This document shows positions 46,201-54,900 of a DNA stretch of 64,000 nt, one piece after another. The first letter of the stretch is position 1; each line of letters begins with the position of its first letter. The stretch is from Macrostomum hystrix (Eukaryota; Platyhelminthes; Macrostomidae), in the NCBI GenBank assembly GCA_950097015.1, contig CATNEN010000025.1, forward strand, positions 1,705,001-1,769,000, given 5' to 3'. Position numbers and translations under genes: made by a program. The notes under the pieces were generated by a model. The model saw only the letters and a program-made list of their open reading frames with translations. It ran no database searches and had not been told where the DNA came from.

Positions 46201-47534
46201 GTCGGACAGCGGAGGAGGCCGACACCGCTAGGCTGGAAGCTGAGGCAGACGCCGATCAGCTAAGGCGGCAGTGTCGCGAACTCGGCGCCGAATTGGAGTC
46301 GGCCCGCGCCGCGGCCACTTCCAGGCGCGACTCAGACCGGGCCCAGTTGGACGGCCTGCGCGAAGCCCTGGCCGGCCTGGAGGCTCAGGTTGCCGGCGTG
46401 ACTGCGCAGCGTGACTCGCAGGCGGATCGACTGACGACAGCTGAGCGTCGGGCGGCTGCCGCGGCTGACGAAGTTGAAAGATGCCAGGTTAGTCTATTAA
46501 TTTATTGTCGTCCTCTGTGTTTAACTCCATTTTAAGAATTTTTATTGTAACCCCCATAGGTTTTATGGTTTATTTTTATCCATCTTTATTCCCTTGAATC
46601 TCCATCCATTTCTTTTATCTTTATCTTTGTAATCCTTCCCCCCCAGATTTATTCTTTTATCCCAAATCCACGGTTTATTAAAAAAATCCTGAATCCCTGG
46701 TCTATTCTCAAATCTAATTATCCTGAATCCATGGTCTATTTTCAAATCAAATTATCCTGACTCCCTGGTCTATTTTCAAATCTAATTATCCTGAATCCCA
46801 GGTCTATTCTTAAATCTAATTATCCTGAATCTCTGGTCTATTCTCAAATCCTGAATACCTGGTCAATTCTCAAATCCTGAATACCAGGTCAATTCTCAAA
46901 TCCTGAATACCAGGTTTATTCTCATTCTCATCCTGAATCCCAGGCTTCGATTTCCAGCTATCCCATAACTCGAGGTGTCCGCTAATCGCTGGTTATCAAT
47001 GTCAGCTTTCTCATAGCTCAAACCTCAGGTTAAAAAAGTTGTCAATGCCTTCTAATTGCGCAGGTTGAACTTGGCGCCGCCGTGGCCCAATTAGAAGCTA
47101 TGCGTGCTGAGAATGCTCAATTGCGATGCTCTGCGGTTCCGCGCCGTAACGGCAGCAGCAGCAGCCAGGACTGGAATGCCGAGCGCCTTAGCCTTCTGGA
47201 ACGACTGGCAGCCGCCGAGGCCAGAGCCGATCGTGCCGAAGCCGAGAATCAAATGCTCACCGGCCTAATTGACGACGGTGACGATAGCGACACAGCCGTC
47301 GATGCTCACTCGGTTGTTAGACGAATCGATGGTCACGTGACGGATCTCGGACGCCAGACTGACCTAATGCTGAGTCAGGCGACTCCGGCCTGGCGTGGCC
47401 GACTGGCGCTACCGTCGCAGGCCGCCTTGACGTCGTCCTCATCGGTGACGGCTGTTACAGCATCGGCTGCGGCAGCTGTTGCTTCTACTCCGCTGGGACC
47501 TTTTACGCAGTACCGAAAACTCGCTTTTTCCTAG
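43245..47534 (+). CDS. CEP63/DEUP1-like centriole-duplication coiled-coil protein
   Basis: Five exons are proposed: 43245-43517, 44748-45131, 45206-45399, 46058-46487 and 47064-47534. They total 1752 nt and 583 residues, with consistent phases 0, 0, 2, 0. Residues 19-85 match the conserved N-terminal CEP63/DEUP1 domain: ACEAELQNLMYHIDQMIQ, then a WERELQ segment and LASKERECALLRSDL. The rest is almost entirely heptad-like coiled coil (QLQAENASLNQQLADVSSEK, RTRVVELAQRERRTAEEADT), becoming Ala/Ser-rich at the C terminus. CEP63 and DEUP1 organise centriole assembly (mother-centriole and deuterosome routes, with CEP152). That role is inferred from the domain, and I cannot separate CEP63 from DEUP1. 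An in-frame TAA lies three codons before the ATG. Introns 1 and 4 contain minisatellites. Poly(A) signals follow at 47584 and 48112. Confidence 0.85.
43660..44615. repeat. Minisatellite, 30-bp unit, in intron 1 of the CEP63-like gene
   Basis: About 32 copies of a unit containing CCATCCCAGATAGTCAAGTT followed by GAGCTCACCG. GAGCTC and GAGCAC variants come in runs (eight consecutive GAGCTC units near 44020-44250), which indicates block amplification. Frames of about 320 and 400 codons on the two strands are repeat readings, one of them ending near the exon 2 acceptor. Confidence 0.96.
45400..46057. other. Intron 3 of the CEP63-like gene
   Basis: The 658-bp intron is bounded by GTGAGC and an AACAG acceptor. 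It holds unique sequence with two ATTGGCTGGA phrases (near 45680 and 45708). These may be part of an unidentified insertion, but no terminal repeats were found. Confidence 0.5.
46655..46945. repeat. Irregular minisatellite in intron 4 of the CEP63-like gene
   Basis: Units of about 34 bp containing AATCTAATTATCCTGAATCC plus CTGGTCTATTCTCA, about six copies, with shorter 23-bp forms (TCCTGAATACCAGGTCAATT) on the right side. Confidence 0.85.
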
Positions 47535-47583
47535 TGTTAAAATTTATTTTAAAAAACATAAAATGGGTTAAATGATACTAGTT

Positions 47584-48117
47584 AATAAATCTATATTAAA
47601 ATTCTAAGAATTGATTGTGGCTTCAATCGATATACTCGTAGATAGACTTAACTAGACTTAACTGCTTGTTATATATATCCTATCAGTGTCCTATAGTCGT
47701 AGATTTTTAAATAATATTGGTTTTACACTATTCTAAAAGGACCTAATTTATTATTTTATTTACAATGTACTTTTAGTGGTAACCACTGGGTTCAAGTCAG
47801 TGCTCTTTCTAATGCACAATAACTATGAGCGTACCTAAAAGGAGCTCACAAAATTGAATTTTATTTTATAAGGAATTTAATTAGTTTCAATGTATTTATA
47901 CGAGTCTTTAATGTCTTTTATGTACAATCATTTTTTAGTTTGACATTTAATTACAATGTACTTGATTGTGTAGATAAGTTAAAGTACAACTGTATGCCTA
48001 ACGGCAAATCTTACCATTGTGATGTGTATTTTTAATTTGTATACTTTATACATAGTTATGCAACTAGTTCGTACATTTGCATGTATGGTAGAATTTAATA
48101 ATTTGCTTATAAATAAA
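47584..48117 (+). promoter_or_regulatory. Poly(A) signals of the CEP63-like gene
   Basis: AATAAA occurs at 47584-47589, 50 bp after the stop, and again at 48112-48117 followed by a T-rich tract. Either could define the transcript end. The intervening DNA is AT-rich and holds no other gene. Confidence 0.55.
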
Positions 48118-48261
48118 CTTTTTTTTCGTTTCCGTGCGTCATTCGCTTATACTAGATATAGCAGTGGCTGAAATTTAAATTATACATTCACTGCCTTTTT
48201 TTCTAGACTATTCTTTTTACTTATGGTGTACAACGCGCAGATTTTGTTTTTCTTTTTACGG

Positions 48262-49470
48262 CTATCCTATGACAACTAGATTATGTCTTGACTTAAGCTG
48301 TCAATGACGACTTGATGAGGTCATGACTGTAGCTGTCAATGACAACTAGATTAGGACTTGACTTAAGCTGTCAATGACAACTAGATGAGGTCATGACTTT
48401 AGCTGTCAATGACAACTAGATTAGGACTTGACTTAAGCTGTCAATGACAACTAGATGAGGTCATGACTGTAGCTGTCAATGACAACTAGATTAGGACTTG
48501 ACTTAAGCTGTCAATGACAACTAGATGAGGTCATGACTGTAGCTGTCAATGACAACTAGATGAGGTCATGACTGTAGCTGTCAATGACAACTAGGTGAGG
48601 TCATTACTGTAGCTGTCAATGACAACTAGATGAGGTCATGACTGTAGCTGTCAATGACAACTAGGTGAGGTCATTACTGTAGCTGTCAATGACAACTAGA
48701 TGAGGTCATGACTGTAGCTGTCAATGACAACTAGATGAGGTCATGACTGTAGCTGTCAATGACAACTAGATGAGGTCATGACTGTAGCTGTCAATGACAA
48801 CTAGGTGAGGTCATTACTGTAGCTGTCAATGACAACTAGGTGAGGTCATGACTGTAGCTGTCAATGACAACTAGGTGAGGTCATTACTGTAGCTGTCAAT
48901 GACAACTAGATGAGGTCATGACTGTAGCTGTCAATGACAACTAGATGAGGTCATTACTGTAGCTGTCAATGACAACTAGATGAGGTCATGACTGTAGCTG
49001 TCAATGACAACTAGATGAGGTCATGACTGTAGCTGTCAATGACAACTAGATGAGGTCATGACTGTAGCTGTCAATGACAACTAGGTGAGGTCATGACTGT
49101 AGCTGTCAATGACAACTAGATGAGGTCATGACTGTAGCTGTCAATGACAACTAGGTGAGGTCATGACTGTAGCTGTCAATGACAACTAGATGAGGTCATG
49201 ACTGTAGCTGTCAATGACAACTAGATGAGGTCATGACTGTAGCTGTCAATGACAACTAGGTGAGGTCATTACTGTAGCTGTCAATGACAACTAGATGAGG
49301 TCATGACTGTAGCTGTCAATGACAACTAGGTGAGGTCATGACTGTAGCTGTCAATGACAACTAGATGAGGTCATGACTGTAGCTGTCAATGACAACTAGG
49401 TGAGGTCATTACTGTAGCTGTCAATGACAACTAGATGAGGTCATGACTGTAGCTGTCAATGACAACTAGA
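48262..49470. repeat. Minisatellite, 35-bp unit, about 34 copies
   Basis: The unit contains AGCTGTCAATGACAACTAGA followed by TGAGGTCATGACTGT. The first units alternate with a 36-bp TTAGGACTTGACTTA form. GGTGAGGTCATTACT variants are interspersed later. It sits between the CEP63-like 3' end and the first visible COX18 exon, possibly in the first COX18 intron. Confidence 0.96.
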
Positions 49471-49616
49471 TATGACAACTTAATAATAAGTTTAGCTAAT
49501 AATGACTGTCACAAATTTACGTATGTTAAATTGTCATGAAGTACTTTTTTAAGACTCTGAAACTCCTGTTGTAATATATAGCCTTTAACAATAAGCTTTT
49601 TGACACCTATTTCCAG

Positions 49617-51235
49617 CTGCTGCGCAACTTTAGCGGGCGCCTCCTAGCTTGCGGCCGCGATCCGCGACAGGCCATTGAACGTTTTCGCTTTCTCTCATCA
49701 TCATCGACAGTGCCATCGGCATCGTCAGCATCATTGTCTCCGGAATTGCCAAGTAGCGATCCGGTCCTGTTAGACACCATATTAAACACTTGCTTATCGC
49801 CTGAACAGGCTCATATTCGTTGTCTGGCTGAAATTTTCTCCTTTGGTGCCAATGATAGCAGCGGCCTCGGCTTATCCTGGTTCGCCAGCATTGCTATGGG
49901 CACGGCGGCAATTCGCAGTGTGGCCATTGTTGGCCTACCGGCTATGGCCAGGCTGCTGACTAGGCAGAATTGGTTTCGCTACGAATTGAAACAGCAGGCC
50001 AGAGAATGCGATCAACGACTGCTGCTTTTGGCCGCTTATGAGGCTAGAAGAAGGTGAGCTTCTTGTCAGTAGGCTAGTTGGCTAGTCTGCACACTTCACC
50101 CATTCATCCTCTCAAGGTATTCTTCGAGTCTAGGGGAATTCCCCCTTACAATTTTTTGTGCTGCAACCGAACGGAGCAACGCAAGCACACGAAACTCAAG
50201 AACACGGGCCAACTTTTTGTTGGGCATCTTCTGAAACAATAATCAATCAGCTCTTCAGACTGTCGAGATATTCAATGGTTCTGACCGTTTCAATATTCAA
50301 TAGCTTGTTGCCTATTGATGTAGCTTGTAGGCTATTGATGTAGCTTGTAGGCTATTGATGGAGCTTGTAGGCTATTGATGTAGCTTGTAGGCTATTGATG
50401 GAGCTTGTAGGCTATTGATGTAGCTTGTAGGCTATTGATGGAGCTTGTAGGCTATTGATGTAGCTTGTAGGCTATTGATGGAGCTTGTAGGCTATTGATG
50501 GAGCTTGTAGGCTATTGATGGAGCTTGTAGGCTATTGATGGAGCTTGTAGGCTATTGATGGAGTTCAGACTGAAATAAAATCTCCTAGAGAAAATTTGTG
50601 TTCTAGAGCAAGAAATTCGAGCGCGTCTGGCGTACTCCAGTCCATGGACTGAACTGCTGTACACTGCCTCTGTCAGTTTATTAATCTATCTAAGCCTTAA
50701 AGCTAGTCACCCATGAAACCATCTCAGGTCGTGGAGTATTGCTGAGCGCGACGCCCACTTAAAACGCCTGCGCTCTGAATCGCCCGAGCTTCGCCAATTA
50801 GCCGCCGAATTCGCCACCCTACAGGCCGGCATCGGTCTAGGCTCGTTGGCCCTGCAGTCTAGCCTATTCATTTGCTCCAGTGCGGCATTGCGCAGCCTGT
50901 GTACCGCTGCGCCTAGCCTAGTACATCCAGCCTGGCTGTGCGTCCCCGATCCCTGGTGCGCACTGCCCCTGGCCACTGTTGCCTTCAACATGGCTAATTT
51001 TCTTTGGCCCAGGCGCGGCCTGCCGCGTCAGTCCATACCGCTGCCAGCCGGACTGCCGGCCATACCGCCTCAGGCTGTTATTGGCTTGGTTGTTGGGGCC
51101 AATGCGTTCCTGCTCTACATTGGAGCATTCTATGCCCCAGCTGGTGTGGCTCTCTATTGGTTTTGTTCAGCTGTGCATCAGAGCCTACTGCTAGCTGCAC
51201 TGGCTGCCTATAAACGCTTCAAGAATAGAACATAG
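49617..51235 (+). CDS. COX18: COX18-like mitochondrial inner-membrane insertase (5' end not found)
   Basis: Two exons, 49617-50053 and 50728-51235 (phase 2 junction, GTGAGC...TCTCAG), give 314 residues. OXA1/YidC/COX18 family features include a first membrane segment after LGLSWFASIAMGTAAIRSVA, the linker SWSIAERDAHLKRLRSESPE, a segment LQSSLFICSSAALRSLCTAA, the motif PDPWCALPLATVAFNM, and a last pair with FYAPAGVALYWFCSAVHQSL. COX18 helps export the COX2 C-terminal tail across the inner membrane. The upstream frame (LLRNFSGRLLACGRDPRQAI) is Arg-rich like a presequence, but no ATG precedes it before an in-frame stop at 49572. The start is therefore in an unseen exon, or is supplied by trans-splicing. 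AATAAA lies at 51399. COX18 is favoured over OXA1L by the RDA-L linker pattern. Confidence 0.83.
50140..50287 (+). mobile_element. Fragment of a piggyBac-like MITE in the COX18 intron
   Basis: This 148-bp stretch (CAATTTTTTGTGCTGCA, GAACACGGGCCAACTTTTTG, CTTCAGACTGTCGAGATATT) is clearly homologous to part of the element at 53148-53723 in the HORMAD gene. It lacks both termini, so it is a truncated copy. Confidence 0.8.
50311..50562. repeat. Minisatellite, 20-bp unit, in the COX18 intron
   Basis: About 12.5 copies of GATGGAGCTTGTAGGCTATT, with GATGTAG and GATGGAG forms strictly alternating in the 5' part. It lies between donor 50054 and acceptor 50727. Confidence 0.95.
50629..50675 (+). mobile_element. 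SINE fragment in the COX18 intron
   Basis: CTCCAGTCCATGGACTGAAC and the following CTGTACACTGCC match the middle of the tRNA-derived SINE seen at 24.8 kb. Head and tail are missing. Confidence 0.65.
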
Positions 51236-51398
51236 GACCTAACTTGTGAACTAAAATTGTGCGAATCATAGGAGAAAAGTGCATTTAAGACATGTCCCGA
51301 TTCTGTGTGTTTTAGCTGAAACTGCTGTTCTAGATTTTTACACATGGATATGAGCATAAATATTTTTGAGTGAAAATGAATGTGTATGCCTGAAATTT

Positions 51399-51404
51399 AA
51401 TAAA
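51399..51404 (+). promoter_or_regulatory. Poly(A) signal of the COX18-like gene
   Basis: AATAAA 164 bp after the stop codon, in an AT-rich 3' UTR that ends before the downstream SINE. Confidence 0.6.
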
Positions 51405-51534
51405 TGTCCCTGCTATTTTACTGCTTTTTTCGTTATTTTTTGTCGACAAAAACTCTAATTTTAAATGATTTGATAAATTTAGCTTTACTTAGACAATTAG
51501 GCCGCGCCTAAGGTTGAGCCTAGGTTGAGGTTGA

Positions 51535-51775
51535 GTGCTGAGGTTGTAGCCTAGTGGGGTTGTAGCCTAGTGGTTAGGGCGTCGGACTCACGACTTGAAG
51601 GTCGGGGGTTCGATTCCCGACTCCACTGAAACAATTTGTGTCCTTTAGCAAGACACTTAACTCTACATTGCTTTAGTTCACCCAGCTGTTAGATGGGTAC
51701 CAATAGCTGCGGCTGTGCTGTCGGCTGCACATCTGGCCCGATTGGGGCAGGTGTAATCAATTGTTATTATTATTA
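51535..51775 (+). mobile_element. tRNA-derived SINE, copy 3 (internally deleted)
   Basis: Box A (TAGCCTAGTGGTTAGGGCG) and box B (GGTTCGATTCCCGA) are intact. The first 16 bp of the head (GGTTGTAGCCTAGTGG) are duplicated in tandem. The body matches copies 1 and 2 to ATGGGTACCA, then skips the segment around CAGTCC...GATGCGCC and resumes at ATAGCTGCGGCTGTGCTGTC. It ends with a (ATT)n tail. It lies in the gap between COX18 and HORMAD. Confidence 0.87.
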
Positions 51776-51948
51776 CTAAGAAAATTGTATGTATATTTGC
51801 CAATTTTTTTTCTAAATGATTTTAGCGACTTCAGCTTGCTCTGCATACTACTCACCAGCAGCAACAATTGTCATTCAGTAGGATAAAAACAAATCACGTT
51901 CATCTAGAAATTTATCGCTCGCTCAAACAATAAAGGCGATCGAAAAAA

Positions 51949-54900
51949 ATGCCGACTGCCGTTACGACTGCATCGAAGACCACAAGCGTAAGTGTATTTC
52001 TCTGAGTTTTATTTTTCTAGCCGTGGTCACTCTTCTTTATTTATTGGTCTTTTAACGATAATCTTTCCGGAAAAAATATCAGACAATGTCCTCAACTTGA
52101 TGGTTCAAGAAGATGGAGAATTGACAGACAGAGTTACTAGCAAATTACATATTACAGCGATGACAGGCAGCTGCGGTGTAGCCAACTTTCGCTTCCTTAG
52201 CAACATGTGCTCTTTTATAACCTAAATAATTGAGTTTATTGTTTTATTTTGCGTTACTGCAATTGTTATTGGTTTTCAACTTCTATTTCAAACTAAGTAG
52301 CTTCAATTTCGTCCGCGAGACCGGCCTGCCCAAGTTAGAGTAAATCAATTTCAGGAAAAGTAACTTCTATTTCGTCTCTTCAGCACAGCGATTCGTGTTT
52401 GCGTCCGCTCTGTGAAACACGGACTTTGTCGTTGCCTTTGATCTTCGCCGACGCCCGCACCGACTCCGCCACCGTTTGAAATAGAAGTTAAAAAACCAAT
52501 ATAGTCCTGATGTAGAACTTATGATAATCTTAAAAAACTTATGATAATTTTAAGAAGTAAATTAAATCTCAGCATCTTCTATTGCGTGCGCGACCCGATA
52601 AAAATATTTATCATAACACTAAATTATGTATATTGTTGGCACTATTATTTGGCCTCTCCTAATTGCCAGTGGTCCAAGATGTTTCCTGAGGTCAGCAGCT
52701 CTGAGAAGTCTGCCACCTTTGTTAAGAAACTATTCGCCGTAGCGCTGTCAAACGTGCTCTATTTGCGCGGCATCTTCCCGGAGGCTGGCTTCATTGAGCG
52801 CAATCTGGAGGGCATCAGGCTGAAGATCATTCGCGACGACTCGCCATGCCCCGGCTGCGAGAAGGTCTGCTATTGGGTGCGCGGCTGCTTCGACGCACTG
52901 GATAAGAAATATGTGAGCAGTTCCGCTATTCTCAACCTCAAGTCTCAAGTCTGTGGGCTACTCTGTTCCTCCCGATTAGGGCTACGCTTATTCTCTGATG
53001 CATGAACATGTGGCGCAGAATTTCTCGACAACAGTCGACCTCACAGCCAGCCAGGAGGCAATTTTGCCTATTCTGCCACACGGATACATAATTACAGACA
53101 TACACTAAAGTGTGTACATCTGCCCAGACTTTTCTCATCGCCCTTAACACTAAAACTACCAAGACGGATTTACCCCCTGACAATTTTTTGTGCTGCACCC
53201 GAACGTAGCAACGCAAGCAGACGAAATTCAAGAACACGGGGCCAACTTTTGTTGCGCATCTTCTGAACCAAGAATCAAGTCGCCACCTCTTCAGACCGTC
53301 GAGATATTCAACGGTTCTAGCCGAAGGTCTGATAATTCCCATAAGCGCTAGTGTATTTCATACACCCCTATACACAAATTAGCACTGCGCCTCAGTGAGG
53401 CCTTGCCAGGCCTTCCGAATTCATCAGCACGTCACCCGAATGTGCCTGCATCATCTCCGTCTTCGGTGGTCACCTACCTTTATCTAGACGGACTGCGGGA
53501 CCTTCAAGGGCTACAACAGGTGGAACTAGGCCACTATGGACACTCTAAGGCGATTTTCTCCAATTTCACTGCACAAGCCAAAATATATTAGGCGCAGCTA
53601 AATCACAGGATCCCCTCTTCTAGTCTGTCAACCAATCAGTCACCAGCCAACACTGTTAGCATTCAAGGGGGACTCCCCCTTGGTATAAAAACGGGCGGCA
53701 AAATGGCTTGGGTAGTCCTACTGTTAAATAATAAGCTCGAGATAACTGGGTGTAAAAGTCAGACGTAGCGCACTTGTCCTCGTCAACGTCTCATTTTCTT
53801 TAGTTTTAGTTACAATATATAAGACTACAATACAACTTCACTTAACTTTATTTTTTCAGTTAAAGAAGGCCATGATTGGGGTGAGTTCATTACACCTGAT
53901 TTCCAACAAATTTTTCATCTTTCATAGTTACCAACCTATTCTAATACGAATATATATTTTAGTTCTACAAGACCAGCGAAGGTGGATCACAACAGGAGGT
54001 AATTATTTCGCACATTCGCTTGCTGCTTAAATGTGTTTATAATAGCGAAATTCACTTCGAACGTCACAGATTTCATATTCACCTTATTACAGAGCCTTGT
54101 CGAGGCCTACTACTTTAAGTTCGACTATTTTAGCGTAGATGGCGGCTCGGACACTGTTTCAGTTGATGTGCAGCACGAAGTACCATCCGATAGGTGAGTG
54201 GTTCATTGGTTAAATAGGCGAAGTAGACACGAATTTAGTAATTCTTATAAAAATACACTCGTATTAAAAAAGTTTTTATCAACAATGTCTGTTATAGTTT
54301 TTCGAAAAATGAATATCGATTTTGACGAGGGTGCGGGAGTGTTTGACTATGCGAACCAGTTTCTAGTGATTGACGCGATCGAAGCCTCCGGTTCGCTGGT
54401 TCTGACCTGTTGAAGCCCCTACAGATAAAGTTGTTAATGCTAAGCAGGGCAGTCGTTATCGAGTGTCTCGGGCGAAGTCCGTGCTGCCACGGGTTTGAGA
54501 AGGCATTTTTTCAAACGTCTTCGCGGCCGGAGAAAGGAGTGAAGATTGGCAACGTCTTGGCAACCTTCGCAGAGATCCACGCTGCAGTCAGGATGCAAGT
54601 GGCGATGGCGAGGTTGAACAAGTTGCACAAGAAGGCAACGCCGCGAGGTCCCAGGTGCTTCAGGTGGATTGCCGCCCGGACCGAGAGCCTTGGACGGGGC
54701 GGAAGATTTGATTGCCCTCTGAAGGAATTGAGAATATTTTTTGGCCAGGTAGTCGTGCCAATTGAGAACATGATGCCGGAGGAGTTGAGAGGGACAGGTT
54801 TCCCACTAGGACGCTTGATAACTTTCCAGACATTAGAGACTTTGCGGCGTATGCTGAAGGTCTCAAGTTTGGCTCTCCAGTTTTCACGCCTTGTTTGACT

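Noticed and set aside
54410-54898. 162-codon plus-strand frame in HORMAD intron 5
   Set aside because: The minus strand reads as a non-LTR reverse transcriptase, and the plus frame is its complement.
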